A stretch of DNA of 64,000 nucleotides from Izhakiella australiensis (GTDB lineage Bacteria > Pseudomonadota > Gammaproteobacteria > Enterobacterales > Enterobacteriaceae): contig NZ_MRUL01000019.1 in the NCBI RefSeq assembly GCF_002006995.1, forward strand, positions 16,648 through 80,647. Direction: 5' to 3'. A model generated the notes under the pieces. It had not been told where the DNA came from. It saw only the letters and a list, made by a program, of their open reading frames with translations, and made no database searches. Positions 50,605 to 61,776 of this stretch are shown in pieces. The position numbers and the translations under genes were made by a program. Position 1 is the stretch's first letter. Each line of letters begins with the position of its first letter.

Positions 50605-50675
50605 AGCTTCCTCAGCGTTTGGCGGACAGAGCAGTGAGTTTACAACGATGCGTCCCTGGCCGGTATGGCAGAACG

Positions 50676-51413
50676 CTATTCTTCTTGCGCCGGTGGCGCA
50701 TCTGGTCTTTTTTTCGGCAAAAACTGGCGAAACAGTTCCTGACTTTTGAGCGGCTTGCCACCAAGGTAGGGTTTAAGCGCCATGCGCGTGAAGCGCTTTG
50801 CCGCTCTGAGGGTATCAGCATCGGGAAACTCACGCTGCGCCAGGGCGTGCAGGTGGTGGCCGGTGAAGCTGCGGTTATTGATTACCAGGCTGGCGATAAA
50901 TCCCCTTTCCTCGCGGTAGCTGTAGGTCATGCCAGCGCTAACCGGCTCCCCACTGCCTGCACAGTGCAGAAAATCGACGCCGTAACCAAGCTGGCCAAGC
51001 AGCGCCAGTTCAAAACGGCGCAGGGTGGGTTCAGGCGAGCCATCGTCGGCAGCCAGCGCCTGAATACAGTACAGATAGTCAAAGAAAAGCTCGCTGAACG
51101 GCGTTTCATGTTCCAGCACGCGCGACAGCAGTTCGTTGACGTAAAGCCCGCAGTAGAGGGTGGTGCCGGATAGCGGCAGCGCCAGCGAGACCGCCTCCGC
51201 ACTGCGCAGGAATTTCATCTCGCCGCGCCCGCCCCAACGCACCAGCAGCGGGGTAAAAGGTTGCAGCGTCCCTTTCAGCTGCGAGCGCTTTGCCCTGGCG
51301 CCTTTTGCCAGGACGCGCACGCGGCCGTTATGTTCGGTAAACAGATCGAGCAGCAGGCTGGTCTCGCTCCAGGGACGCCCATGCAGGACGAATGCGCGCT
51401 GCCAGCCTTCCAT
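50676..51413 (-). CDS. recO: DNA repair protein RecO
   Basis: RecO loads RecA on SSB-coated gaps in the RecFOR pathway. The 245-residue protein has an N-terminal OB fold ([26 protein letters not shown]) and the helical domain with [17 protein letters not shown]. Its C-terminal tail ([18 protein letters not shown]) lacks the zinc finger seen in some other RecO proteins, as in other enterobacteria. It starts 7 bp after era. Confidence 0.96.
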   Translation of the reverse strand: MEGWQRAFVLHGRPWSETSLLLDLFTEHNGRVRVLAKGARAKRSQLKGTLQPFTPLLVRWGGRGEMKFLRSAEAVSLALPLSGTTLYCGLYVNELLSRVLEHETPFSELFFDYLYCIQALAADDGSPEPTLRRFELALLGQLGYGVDFLHCAGSGEPVSAGMTYSYREERGFIASLVINNRSFTGHHLHALAQREFPDADTLRAAKRFTRMALKPYLGGKPLKSQELFRQFLPKKRPDAPPAQEE

Positions 51414-51420
51414 ATGTGGC

Positions 51421-53006
<1,586 letters not shown>

Positions 53007-53035
53007 TTACCAATCTGTCAATGCGTCAAACAATC

Positions 53036-53086
53036 TGCATACGAAACGGGGCTGGGTCACACACAACACTATCAGTTTCGTCTGCA
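53036..53086 (-). ncRNA. rnc leader stem-loop
   Basis: The segments TGCA-T-ACGAAAC (53036-53047) and GTTTCGT-C-TGCA (53075-53086) pair over 11 positions with one mismatch, around a 27-base loop. They lie 33 bp upstream of the rnc start. In E. coli RNase III cleaves a leader stem to destabilise its own transcript; this is the likely counterpart. Confidence 0.6.
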
Positions 53087-53087
53087 G

Positions 53088-53107
53088 TGGCTCCCCGCAG
53101 GGAGCCA
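53088..53107 (-). terminator. Hairpin between lepB and rnc
   Basis: Perfect 8-base arms TGGCTCCC and GGGAGCCA surround a CGCA loop, 13 bp after the lepB stop codon. Without a T-run it may act as a partial terminator or processing site between lepAB and rnc-era-recO. Confidence 0.5.
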
Positions 53108-53119
53108 TCCCTTTACAGC

Positions 53120-54094
53120 TTAATGTATACCGCCAATGCGGCTAAAACGAATCCCCGTCGGCCACTCGCCCGGCTGCTTCTCAAAGCTCATCCAGATAGC
53201 GAAAGCCTTACCAACCAGATTTTTTTCCGGGACGAATCCCCAGTAACGGCTGTCATAGCTGTTATCACGGTTATCGCCCATCATGAAATACATGCCTTTC
53301 GGCACCACCCAGGTGTTTTGCGGCTGGCCGGGCTGGTGATAATAACCGCTGGTCTGGCCCAGGGGTTCAGGCGAAAGCAGAATGTGATGGGTCACATCAC
53401 CCAGGGTTTCATCGCGCTCAAGGAGACGCATGCCGCCAGGGACATCCTGCCCAACCGGACGCTGGTAGAAATTGCTGCTGGTTTCACTCCCGCCGTTACC
53501 GCCGAACGTTTCGACAAAATCGCTCTGGCGGACGTCAGAATAGGTAACAGGCAAGGCTTTCTGGCAAGCATCATCATTGCCGCAGCCAGGGAAAACGGTC
53601 ACCGTTTTCATTACCGGGTCGTAGGTAATACGATCGCCAGGCAGACCAATAGCGCGCTTAATATAATCTTCACTGGGGTTTTTCGGAAACTTAAAAACCA
53701 CCACATCGCCACGCTTCGGATGACCGGTTTCAATTAGCGTAGTCTGAGAGATGGGATCTTTGATGCCGTAAGCAAATTTTTCCACCAGAATAAAGTCGCC
53801 AACGAGCAGCGTCGGCATCATTGAGCCGGACGGGATCTGGAAAGGTTCAACGATAAACGAACGCACCACAAAGACCACCAGCAGCACCGGAAATACCGAT
53901 ACCGCCGTTTCAATCCAGCCTGGCTGCTTAGCCACCTTACTCAGCGCAGCGTCATCCAGCTTGCCGCCGGCCTGCGCCTGCGCCTGTTCACGCCGGGCAC
54001 GGCGCGCGGGCGCTAACTTAACTTTATCCACGCACCAGATTATCCCTGTTACCAGGGTTGCAATCGCCAGGATCAGGGCGAACGTATTAGCCAT
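53120..54094 (-). CDS. lepB: Signal peptidase I
   Basis: LepB removes signal peptides from exported proteins. The 324-residue protein has an N-terminal span (about 4-22), a cytoplasmic basic loop and a second span (about 58-76). The catalytic domain has the Ser of PSGSMMPTLLVGD and the Lys of YIKRAIGLPGDRI. The later box MGDNRDNSYDSRYWG is also present. It follows lepA after 32 bp. Confidence 0.98.
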   Translation of the reverse strand: MANTFALILAIATLVTGIIWCVDKVKLAPARRARREQAQAQAGGKLDDAALSKVAKQPGWIETAVSVFPVLLVVFVVRSFIVEPFQIPSGSMMPTLLVGDFILVEKFAYGIKDPISQTTLIETGHPKRGDVVVFKFPKNPSEDYIKRAIGLPGDRITYDPVMKTVTVFPGCGNDDACQKALPVTYSDVRQSDFVETFGGNGGSETSSNFYQRPVGQDVPGGMRLLERDETLGDVTHHILLSPEPLGQTSGYYHQPGQPQNTWVVPKGMYFMMGDNRDNSYDSRYWGFVPEKNLVGKAFAIWMSFEKQPGEWPTGIRFSRIGGIH

Positions 54095-54126
54095 CTATCT
54101 TCCCTCTGTGCCACTCCCAGGCGGCG

Positions 54127-55926
54127 TTATTTACTTTCTTTTCCAACATGCAGAATCGCCAGAAATGCTTCCTGAGGCAGTTCGACGTTACCGACCTGCT
54201 TCATGCGTTTTTTCCCTTCTTTTTGCTTCTGCAGCAGCTTTTTCTTACGACTGACGTCACCGCCATAGCACTTCGCCAGCACGTTCTTACGCAACTGTTT
54301 AACCGTAGCACGGGCGATAATATGATTGCCGATAGCCGCCTGAATAGCGATATCAAACTGCTGGCGCGGGATCAGGTCTTTCATCTTTTCCACCAGCTCA
54401 CGACCGCGATACTGCGAATTGTCACGATGGGTGATTAGCGCCAGCGCATCAACCCGCTCGCTATTGATCAATACATCGACCCGCACCATGTCGGAAGTCT
54501 GAAAGCGTTTAAAATTGTAATCCAGCGAGGCATATCCGCGCGAGGTCGATTTCAAGCGGTCAAAAAAGTCCAGTACCACTTCCGCCATCGGAATTTCATA
54601 GGTCAGCGCAACCTGATTGCCGTGATAAACCATATTAGTTTGTACGCCGCGTTTCTCAATGCATAGCGTTATCACGTTGCCGAGAAACTCCTGCGGCAGC
54701 AGCATATGGCACTCAGCGATAGGTTCACGTAGCTCTTCAATATTGTTCAGCGGCGGCAGTTTCGAGGGGCTGTCAACGTAGACCGTTTCGCCAGCGGTGG
54801 TCTGCACTTCATAAACCACGGTCGGCGCCGTAGTGATCAAGTCCAGATCGTATTCACGCTCAAGACGCTCCTGGATGATCTCCATATGCAGCAGACCGAG
54901 GAAGCCACAGCGGAAACCAAAGCCCAGCGCGGTTGAACTTTCCGGCTCATAAAACAGCGAAGCGTCGTTCAGACTCAGTTTGCCCAGCGCGTCACGGAAG
55001 CTTTCGTAATCGTCGGAGCTGACCGGGAACAGGCCGGCATACACCTGCGGCTTCACTTTTTTGAAGCCCGGCAGCGCTTTATCGGCCGGTTGACGCGCCA
55101 GCGTCAGGGTGTCCCCCACCGGGGCGCCGAGGATGTCTTTAATCGCACAGACCAGCCAGCCTACTTCGCCGCACTTCAGCTCGGTGCGATCGACCTGCTT
55201 AGGAGTGAAGATACCAAGTCGGTCGGCGTTATAAACCTGACCGGTGCTCATGACTTTTACCTTGTCGCCCTTACGCAGAACGCCGTTTTTGATGCGGATA
55301 AGCGACACTACGCCAAGGTAATTATCAAACCAGGAGTCGATAATCAGCGCCTGCAACGGCGCATCCGGCTCGCCTTCCGGCGACGGTATATCGCGCACCA
55401 GACGTTCCAGAACGTCCGGTACGCCGATGCCGGTTTTGGCCGAGCAGCGCACGGCGTCGGTAGCATCGATGCCGACGATATCTTCAATCTCTTCGGCTAC
55501 GCGGTCGGGATCGGCGGCCGGCAGGTCAATCTTATTCAGTACCGGTACAACTTCCAGGTCCATTTCCATGGCGGTGTAGCAGTTAGCCAGGGTCTGGGCT
55601 TCAACGCCCTGCCCTGCATCGACCACCAGCAGCGCGCCTTCGCAGGCGGCCAGCGAACGGGAAACTTCATAAGAGAAGTCAACATGCCCGGGCGTGTCGA
55701 TAAAATTGAGCTGGTAAGTTTCACCGTTTGGCGCATGGTAATCGAGCGTAACGCTCTGCGCCTTAATGGTAATGCCGCGCTCGCGCTCCAGATCCATTGA
55801 ATCCAGAACCTGCGCCGCCATTTCGCGTTCGGTCAGGCCGCCACAAATTTGAATCAGCCGATCTGATAACGTGGATTTACCGTGGTCGATATGTGCGATG
55901 ATAGAGAAATTACGTATGTGCTTCAT
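54127..55926 (-). CDS. lepA: Elongation factor 4 (LepA)
   Basis: LepA is a translational GTPase affecting initiation and 30S maturation. The 599-residue sequence is nearly identical to E. coli. The GTPase domain shows [30 protein letters not shown] and NKIDLPAAD. The C-terminal domain unique to LepA ends [20 protein letters not shown]. It leads the lepA-lepB pair; 238 bp separate it from rseC. Confidence 0.99.
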   Translation of the reverse strand: MKHIRNFSIIAHIDHGKSTLSDRLIQICGGLTEREMAAQVLDSMDLERERGITIKAQSVTLDYHAPNGETYQLNFIDTPGHVDFSYEVSRSLAACEGALLVVDAGQGVEAQTLANCYTAMEMDLEVVPVLNKIDLPAADPDRVAEEIEDIVGIDATDAVRCSAKTGIGVPDVLERLVRDIPSPEGEPDAPLQALIIDSWFDNYLGVVSLIRIKNGVLRKGDKVKVMSTGQVYNADRLGIFTPKQVDRTELKCGEVGWLVCAIKDILGAPVGDTLTLARQPADKALPGFKKVKPQVYAGLFPVSSDDYESFRDALGKLSLNDASLFYEPESSTALGFGFRCGFLGLLHMEIIQERLEREYDLDLITTAPTVVYEVQTTAGETVYVDSPSKLPPLNNIEELREPIAECHMLLPQEFLGNVITLCIEKRGVQTNMVYHGNQVALTYEIPMAEVVLDFFDRLKSTSRGYASLDYNFKRFQTSDMVRVDVLINSERVDALALITHRDNSQYRGRELVEKMKDLIPRQQFDIAIQAAIGNHIIARATVKQLRKNVLAKCYGGDVSRKKKLLQKQKEGKKRMKQVGNVELPQEAFLAILHVGKESK

Positions 55927-56164
55927 TTATATGAATTTTTTCGCGTAAGATAACGTTGAAGACTTGTTGATGGTAACGGATTCAGCCACGTTGTTTATAT
56001 CTCCCATCAATATTGAGCACGCATCTTACACTGTTACCCTGCTTCACGAAAGAATTCACGCAGATAACAATGCATCAACCTGATACGTTTCATCGCGGCC
56101 AGCAGAGCCCCGAAAGACGCAAAGACACCCTGCCACAGCCAGGCAAGGCAATGGCGTAAGTGTG

Positions 56165-56632
56165 TTAGCTTTCGGGTATCTCAACGCGCAGGGCATCCGG
56201 TGGCAGGGCAACGCTCAGAATAACAGGTTGGAAATCCGCGCGGTGTCCGACTAAGGCGGCAATCCCTTTAGCCACGATGAATCCGCCGATGCCGCCCAGC
56301 AGCGCGCCACAGGCGGCCGCCAGGTCGCTATGAAAAAGCATCTGAAAAAGGCCGGCGATGATAAACAATCCGGCAAGCGGCGTCATATAAACCAGCAGCG
56401 CGGAACCTAGCAGGCTCTTTTCTGCAATACCCAGTTCGATACGTTGCCCGGGCTGCAGCGGTTCAGGGCTGTTAATTTGCATTACGTGGGCGTTTTTCGG
56501 CCCAAGCTTGTTCAGCAGATGGCTGCCGCAGCCCTTGCGTGCCGAGCAGCGGCTGCAGGACGTTTTGATTTCAGAGTGCAGCGTTGCCACACCGTTGTGC
56601 CAGGCCACCACCGTGGCCCATTCTCTCATCAT
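56165..56632 (-). CDS. rseC: SoxR-reducing / sigma-E regulatory protein RseC
   Basis: RseC is an inner membrane protein of the rpoE operon; in E. coli it also assists reduction of SoxR. The 155-residue protein has an N-terminal cysteine cluster (CSRCSARKGCGSHLL), likely binding iron-sulfur, and two membrane helices (about 71-91 and 97-117). Its start overlaps rseB by 4 bp. Confidence 0.94.
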   Translation of the reverse strand: MMREWATVVAWHNGVATLHSEIKTSCSRCSARKGCGSHLLNKLGPKNAHVMQINSPEPLQPGQRIELGIAEKSLLGSALLVYMTPLAGLFIIAGLFQMLFHSDLAAACGALLGGIGGFIVAKGIAALVGHRADFQPVILSVALPPDALRVEIPES

Positions 56633-57582
56633 GGCTGCGTTCCCAGAGATACGCTGTCTGCAATTCGTTTTGCCGTGGAAGGCGGTAGTTCTCCCACCAC
56701 GGTAATTTCAGTATTGTCACGAACTTCAGTTTGCACCGTGCGCCAACCGTTACGCAATAACTGCGGCACGCTGTTTTTATCAGCCTGGCTGATATTTACA
56801 GAAAAGCTAAATAAGCCATCAGAATACAGCCGTGATTCGACCGGTTTGTTCAGCGAAGGAATATCGCGACGGCTTTGCGACACTTCCTGCATTCCCTGGG
56901 GCAACCAGCCCACCCGCCAGCTGAACTGCTGCTTTTTAACCGGCGGCAGTGAGAGTGAAGGTGGCATACTGGCTTTAGTCAGCCCCTGCATCACCTTACG
57001 AACGCCGTCATCGACGGCAAAACTGATCACGCGATACTGTTCAAGCGTCTCGCCATCGCGATCGAGCATATCCACCCGCAGCGGCAGCTTAGTGTCGGTA
57101 TCAATCCAGACAATAAAGCTATAGCGCGTTCCATCACGCGCCACGATGCGAATTACATCGCACACCTGATCGGCAATGCGGGTGCGCCCGACCGGCACAA
57201 AATCGTAACTGCTGCTAAGACGGCTGAAATCACCATATATCACCGAGGGCAGCGAATCGATAATGTGCCCGCCATTGAGGGTAAATGGCTCAAGGCCAGC
57301 CTCAAAGTAGCTGATTTCATTACCGCGCTGAACAATTTCGCGCCGCGGTCCGTCCATTTGCAGTAGCTGCGCATAGACTTTATCGTCGATCAGCGCATGG
57401 CGATAGCGTAGTGATTCAATTCCCATGCGGGAGACGCTAATAAAGGCGAGTTCGTAGTTGAGGGACTGGCTGGCCTGCTCCATCTGTTGCAATAACGCCC
57501 CGGACGTTGTTTGCGCCGGGGCGACAGAAGGATACAACAGGCTGCCGGTCAAAAGAGAGACGGCATACCAAAATTGCTTCAT
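56629..57582 (-). CDS. rseB: Sigma-E regulator RseB
   Basis: RseB binds the periplasmic part of RseA and blocks its cleavage until lipopolysaccharide or lipoprotein signals displace it. The 317-residue protein has a signal peptide ending APAQT near residue 24, an N-terminal LolA-like fold (SGALLQQMEQASQSLNYELAFI) and a C-terminal domain. The start overlaps the rseA stop codon (TAATG). Confidence 0.96.
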   Translation of the reverse strand: MKQFWYAVSLLTGSLLYPSVAPAQTTSGALLQQMEQASQSLNYELAFISVSRMGIESLRYRHALIDDKVYAQLLQMDGPRREIVQRGNEISYFEAGLEPFTLNGGHIIDSLPSVIYGDFSRLSSSYDFVPVGRTRIADQVCDVIRIVARDGTRYSFIVWIDTDTKLPLRVDMLDRDGETLEQYRVISFAVDDGVRKVMQGLTKASMPPSLSLPPVKKQQFSWRVGWLPQGMQEVSQSRRDIPSLNKPVESRLYSDGLFSFSVNISQADKNSVPQLLRNGWRTVQTEVRDNTEITVVGELPPSTAKRIADSVSLGTQP

Positions 57583-58232
57583 TACTGCTGCTGAATTCCT
57601 AACGATTGAGTTCCTGGTACCTGAACTGCAGCAGCCTGTTGAGCAGGAGCCTGCTCAATCTGCAGTTGTTCAGCGTGTAAACGGCGCTGCAACTCATAAT
57701 CCTGTAGTAAGGCATTAACCCGACGACGCTGATCCTGCGCCTGCTGCTGACCGTTTGCGCCAGCATTCTGCGGCACGCCATAGCTAACCGGAGACGCCTG
57801 TCCCATCATTGGCAGGGTGTTAAAAACCGGCGAGTCAGAGCTGCCTGGGGCATTTTGCGCGGGCTGATTATAGTGCTGGACGCCAACGATGACCGCCAGC
57901 GAAACGCAAGCCGCTACGCCAACCTGAGTAATCTGCGCCGCCCAGGGGCGAACTTTTTGCCAGAAAGGCATGTTTTCCCAGCGTGAGGGTTCCGGCTGAG
58001 ATTCAGGGATAAGAGGTGTTACGCTTCTGGCTGGCTCCTGCTCGATAGCAGCAGCGACACGGGCAGCGATGTCGAAATGAATGACTTCGCCTACATCACC
58101 CCGCAGGGTGTCACGGATAAGATGGTAACTCTGCCAGCTTTTCTGCAGCGTTGCATCCCCGGACAGGGCAGCTATCACCTCGTTATCCAGAGCTTCACCA
58201 TCCATTAAAGCGGAAAGTTTCTCTTTCTGCAT
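57582..58232 (-). CDS. rseA: Anti-sigma-E factor RseA
   Basis: RseA holds sigma-E inactive and is cut by DegS and RseP during envelope stress. The 216-residue protein has an N-terminal anti-sigma domain (MQKEKLSALMDGEALDNEVI), one membrane helix (about 101-119, ITQVGVAACVSLAVIVGV) and a Gln-rich periplasmic tail. It follows rpoE after 28 bp. Confidence 0.97.
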   Translation of the reverse strand: MQKEKLSALMDGEALDNEVIAALSGDATLQKSWQSYHLIRDTLRGDVGEVIHFDIAARVAAAIEQEPARSVTPLIPESQPEPSRWENMPFWQKVRPWAAQITQVGVAACVSLAVIVGVQHYNQPAQNAPGSSDSPVFNTLPMMGQASPVSYGVPQNAGANGQQQAQDQRRRVNALLQDYELQRRLHAEQLQIEQAPAQQAAAVQVPGTQSLGIQQQ

Positions 58233-58260
58233 GCTTTAGTACCCTTCCTGTGCCCGCCAT

Positions 58261-58839
58261 TTAATGGCGTTGAATAAGCGGTTGGACTTTATTATCAATC
58301 GCTTCTCGCGCCCGGAAAATCCGCGAACGGACGGTTCCTACGGGGCAATCCATGACGGCGGCTATCTCTTCATAGCTCAGTCCGTCAAGCTCCCGAAGAG
58401 TGATTGCCATCTTTAAATCTTCCGGCAATGACTCAATGGTGCGAAAAACAATCTGTTTCAACTCTTCAGACAACATTAAGTTCTCTGGGTTCGAAATTTC
58501 TTTTAGCGCCCCTGCACTCTCGAAGTTTTCAGCATCAATCGCGTCAACATCGCTGGAGGGGGGACGTCGTCCTTGAGCAACCAAATAATTCTTCGCCGTA
58601 TTAACGGCAATTCTGTATAGCCAGGTATAGAAGGCGCTATCGCCGCGAAACGACTCTAACGCTCTGTATGCCTTAATAAAAGATTCCTGAACCACATCGG
58701 GTACATCGCCAGAGGGGACATACCGGGCCACAAGGCTCGCCACTTTATGCTGGTAGCGTACCACCAGAAGATTAAATGACTTTTGATCTCCTTTCTGAAC
58801 CCGTTCAACAAGAACCTGATCCGTTAACTGCTCGCTCAT
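58261..58839 (-). CDS. rpoE: RNA polymerase sigma-E factor
   Basis: Sigma-E directs the envelope-stress response. The 192-residue ECF sigma factor is almost identical to E. coli. It shows region 2 (VVRYQHKVASLVARYVPSGDVPD) and region 4 (LPEDLKMAITLRELDGLSYEEIAAVMDCPVGTVRSR). Its own ribosome site is weak, and its ATG overlaps the stop codon of the small upstream ORF, suggesting translational coupling. Confidence 0.99.
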   Translation of the reverse strand: MSEQLTDQVLVERVQKGDQKSFNLLVVRYQHKVASLVARYVPSGDVPDVVQESFIKAYRALESFRGDSAFYTWLYRIAVNTAKNYLVAQGRRPPSSDVDAIDAENFESAGALKEISNPENLMLSEELKQIVFRTIESLPEDLKMAITLRELDGLSYEEIAAVMDCPVGTVRSRIFRAREAIDNKVQPLIQRH

Positions 58840-58958
58840 CCGAGGTAATGTCTCCCCAAATTTCTTTTAACGCGTAGTAAAACCGTCAGCAATGACACAC
58901 TTATCTTGAGCAAGCACTGGCTTTGATTCGTCATTTTACGGAAAGTTCCTACACGCAT
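58836..58958 (-). CDS. rseD: Small leader ORF upstream of rpoE, RseD-like
   Basis: A 40-codon ORF with an excellent ribosome site (CAGGAG, 6 bp from its ATG) ends in a TGA that overlaps the rpoE ATG. The peptide begins MRVGTFRKMTNQSQCL and is basic. E. coli has a short ORF, rseD, in the same place whose translation couples to rpoE. Identity is by position and arrangement only; I did not compare sequences. A sigma-E promoter lies inside it, so only longer transcripts would include it. Confidence 0.65.
   Translation of the reverse strand: MRVGTFRKMTNQSQCLLKISVSLLTVLLRVKRNLGRHYLG
58922..58949 (-). promoter_or_regulatory. Sigma-E promoter of rpoE
   Basis: GGAACTT (58949-58943) and TCAAA (58926-58922) on the minus strand are 16 bp apart, matching the sigma-E consensus. 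This fits the known positive autoregulation of rpoE. Confidence 0.8.
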
Positions 58959-59299
58959 GTTTTTCTCCTGTCATCAGCACATTTTGCACCAGCCACTTTG
59001 ATTGGTTTGATGTGAGTCTGGTCGTGCCGCACTCGCTTACGCTTGGCCGGCTTGCCTCAATGGCCCGACGACGCCCGCAGGGTACATTAACAAGCACGCT
59101 TTTTCACCTGCTAATCTCTGATTAGCAAAAATGTTCGCCATAATAAACATTAGCTGAAAATAGCAAACACATCCGTTGATTTGCGTCAGCGGGGCGTCTG
59201 TGGTGTGGTTAACCGGAAAATACTGTAGGTTTTGGGGATTTCCCCCCGGCGTAAGTAGTGATACTCTCAGCCAATCCAATGTTTAGTACACTAAACAAA
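58959..59299. other. rpoE-nadB divergent region
   Basis: This 341-bp gap has no further gene. It holds a perfect 8-bp-arm palindrome TGCTAATC-TCT-GATTAGCA (59109-59127) of unknown role, the nadB promoter area and the NadR operator at 59280-59297. Distal rpoE promoters are expected here but were not pinned down. Confidence 0.6.
59280..59297. promoter_or_regulatory. NadR operator of nadB
   Basis: TGTTTA-N6-TAAACA, a perfect 18-bp palindrome identical in pattern to the NadR consensus. It ends 2 bp before the likely nadB ATG, so NadR would block transcription when NAD is plentiful. Confidence 0.9.
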
Positions 59300-60910
59300 A
59301 TGAAACTTTCTGATTATAGTTGTGACGTTCTGATCGTCGGTAGCGGCGCAGCAGGTTTGTCGCTGGCATTACGGCTCGCGCCGTCTTATCGGGTGATGGT
59401 GCTCAGTAAAGGTCCGATCAACGAAGGCTCAACCTTCTATGCTCAAGGCGGCATCGCGGCGGTTTTTGACCAGGCAGACAGCATCGAGTCTCACATTGAG
59501 GATACGCTGACGGCCGGTGCCGGCCTGTGCGATCGTGATGCGGTCGCATTTATTGCCAGCAATGCCCGACATTGCGTACAGTGGCTAATTGATAACGGCG
59601 TCACTTTCGATAAACACCAGAATCCCCCCAGCGAGCAACCCTATCACCTGACGCGGGAAGGCGGCCACAGCCATCGCCGTATCCTGCACAGCGCCGATGC
59701 CACCGGGCGCGCGGTTGAAACGACGCTGGTCAGCCTGGCCCTTGCGCATCCCAACATTCAGGTTCTTGAGCGCTTTAACGCCGTCGATATTATCACCAGC
59801 GATAAAGCCGCCCTGCCCGGTCCGCGGCGCGCAGTCGGCGCCTGGCTGTGGAATCGCCAGCGTGAGCGCGTTGAAACCTGCAGCGCACGGTCCGTTGTCT
59901 TAGCCACCGGCGGTGCGGCGAAAGTATACCAATACACTACGAATCCCGATGTGGCATCCGGTGATGGCATTGCGATGGCATGGCGCGCCGGATGTCGGGT
60001 GGCTAACCTTGAGTTCAATCAGTTTCACCCCACCTGCCTGTTCCATCCACAAGCGCGTAACTTTTTACTCAGCGAAGCGCTGCGCGGTGAAGGCGCACTG
60101 CTAAGGCGCCCGGACGGTTCACGCTTTATGCCCGACTTTGACCCACGCGGCGAACTGGCGCCGCGCGACGTGGTTGCCCGCGCCATTGATTACGAAATGA
60201 AGCGTCTTGGCGTCGACTGCATGTATCTCGATATCAGCCATAAGCCGGCAGACTTTATCCGCACGCATTTCCCAACAATTTATGAAAAGCTACTGGGCTT
60301 CGGCCTTGATCTGACCCGTGAACCGATCCCGGTGGTTCCGGCAGCGCATTATACCTGCGGCGGGGTGATGGTTGACCATCAGGGCCAGACGGATGTGGCC
60401 GGGCTTTACGCCATTGGCGAAGTCAGCTACACCGGTTTACACGGTGCTAATCGCCTGGCATCAAACTCATTACTTGAATGTCTGGTCTACGGCTGGTCCG
60501 CTGCACAGGCGCTTTGCGCTACGCTGGACAGCTTATCCGCGCCCGCTAGTCTGCCATCATGGGATGAAAGCCGGGTCGACGATTCCGATGAGCGGGTCAT
60601 TATCCAGCATAACTGGCACGAACTCCGGCTGTTTATGTGGGATTATGTCGGCATTGTTCGCTCAACTAAACGGCTGGAACGCGCGCAGCGTCGCATCCAG
60701 TTATTGCAGGCGGAAATCGCTGAATACTATGCCAACTTCCGCATTTCAAATAACTTGCTCGAATTACGTAATCTGGCTGCGGTGGCCGAGCTCATCGTCC
60801 ACAGCGCATTGCAGCGCAAGGAGAGCCGCGGGCTGCACTATACGCTGGATTACCCGCAGGCTCTGGCCCATGCGCAACCCACTATCCTCACGCCGATAAC
60901 TCCCCGTTAG
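59300..60910 (+). CDS. nadB: L-aspartate oxidase
   Basis: NadB oxidises aspartate to iminoaspartate in de novo NAD synthesis. With the ATG at 59300 the protein has 536 residues ([24 protein letters not shown]), close to E. coli in length. Starts at 59258 (GTG) and 59279 (ATG) are in frame but would put the NadR box inside the gene. The FAD-binding Rossmann motif, the [14 protein letters not shown] loop, HSHRRILH and the C-terminal [11 protein letters not shown] match the family. It converges on trmN with a 4-bp overlap. Confidence 0.95.
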   Translation: MKLSDYSCDVLIVGSGAAGLSLALRLAPSYRVMVLSKGPINEGSTFYAQGGIAAVFDQADSIESHIEDTLTAGAGLCDRDAVAFIASNARHCVQWLIDNGVTFDKHQNPPSEQPYHLTREGGHSHRRILHSADATGRAVETTLVSLALAHPNIQVLERFNAVDIITSDKAALPGPRRAVGAWLWNRQRERVETCSARSVVLATGGAAKVYQYTTNPDVASGDGIAMAWRAGCRVANLEFNQFHPTCLFHPQARNFLLSEALRGEGALLRRPDGSRFMPDFDPRGELAPRDVVARAIDYEMKRLGVDCMYLDISHKPADFIRTHFPTIYEKLLGFGLDLTREPIPVVPAAHYTCGGVMVDHQGQTDVAGLYAIGEVSYTGLHGANRLASNSLLECLVYGWSAAQALCATLDSLSAPASLPSWDESRVDDSDERVIIQHNWHELRLFMWDYVGIVRSTKRLERAQRRIQLLQAEIAEYYANFRISNNLLELRNLAAVAELIVHSALQRKESRGLHYTLDYPQALAHAQPTILTPITPR

Positions 60911-61644
60911 CGAAACAAATAAAAATCCTGCGTCAGCCCGTGCCAGGCTGGCGAATACTGGTTATCACCGTCGCGAATAGTCAGCCGGTCGGAAAAGGTG
61001 TCGCCCGCACGGGGAGAAAACGCCAGTAGCACCCGCGTGGGTAATTTGTTTTCCGTTTCGGCAATATCGGTTCGCAAACGCAGATGCCAGCCTCTGGAGG
61101 TCGCCATGGCAATAAACTGTTCACCCGGCCGCTCCGGCAGGACAACCGCTAAAAAACCCTCTTCGCTCAGCAGACGTTCCGCGCAAACTAGCAGCGCTTC
61201 ATGGTCAAGATGGCTGGTATAGCGCGCTTTGTCCCGTGCGCTGCTGGCACACTTGACGCCAGGCGAGAAGTAAGGAGGATTACTTACAATCAGCTGGTAA
61301 TGTCGATCGCAGCCTGCCGCCCAGTTGATAACATCATCCTGGTAGACATTGATACGCGCAGCCCACGGCGAAGCCTGTATGTTTTCTGACGCCTGCTTTG
61401 CAGCCTCAGCGTCCAGCTCTACGGCATCGACCTGTACCTCAGGCGCCGTACGCTGCGCCAGCATCAGAGCAATTAATCCGCTGCCGGTGCCGATATCCAG
61501 AATACGCTTAACGCCCGCTACCGGCGCCCAGCTTCCCAGTAAAATTCCGTCGGTGCCGACCTTCATCGCACAGCGGTCATGGGCGACGAAGAACTGTTTA
61601 AAGGTAAAGCCGTTACGGCGTAGTAGACTTTTCTTTTGTGACAT
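60907..61644 (-). CDS. trmN: tRNA1(Val) (adenine37-N6)-methyltransferase
   Basis: TrmN (YfiC, TrmN6) methylates N6 of A37 in tRNA-Val. The ATG at 61644 gives 245 residues ([19 protein letters not shown]), matching E. coli; a 32-codon extension upstream lacks support. The SAM motif [17 protein letters not shown] and the N6-adenine motif NPPYF are clear. Confidence 0.96.
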   Translation of the reverse strand: MSQKKSLLRRNGFTFKQFFVAHDRCAMKVGTDGILLGSWAPVAGVKRILDIGTGSGLIALMLAQRTAPEVQVDAVELDAEAAKQASENIQASPWAARINVYQDDVINWAAGCDRHYQLIVSNPPYFSPGVKCASSARDKARYTSHLDHEALLVCAERLLSEEGFLAVVLPERPGEQFIAMATSRGWHLRLRTDIAETENKLPTRVLLAFSPRAGDTFSDRLTIRDGDNQYSPAWHGLTQDFYLFR

Positions 61645-61776
61645 TTGCCTGACCTGAAGAATAATCGGCGTTAGCATAGGACAATCTTTCGCGCAGGAAA
61701 AGCCGACCCTCTGGCACAAACAGATGAACATCCTGGGCAATCTGTCTATAATCGGCGCCCCAAACTGAGGTAGATC

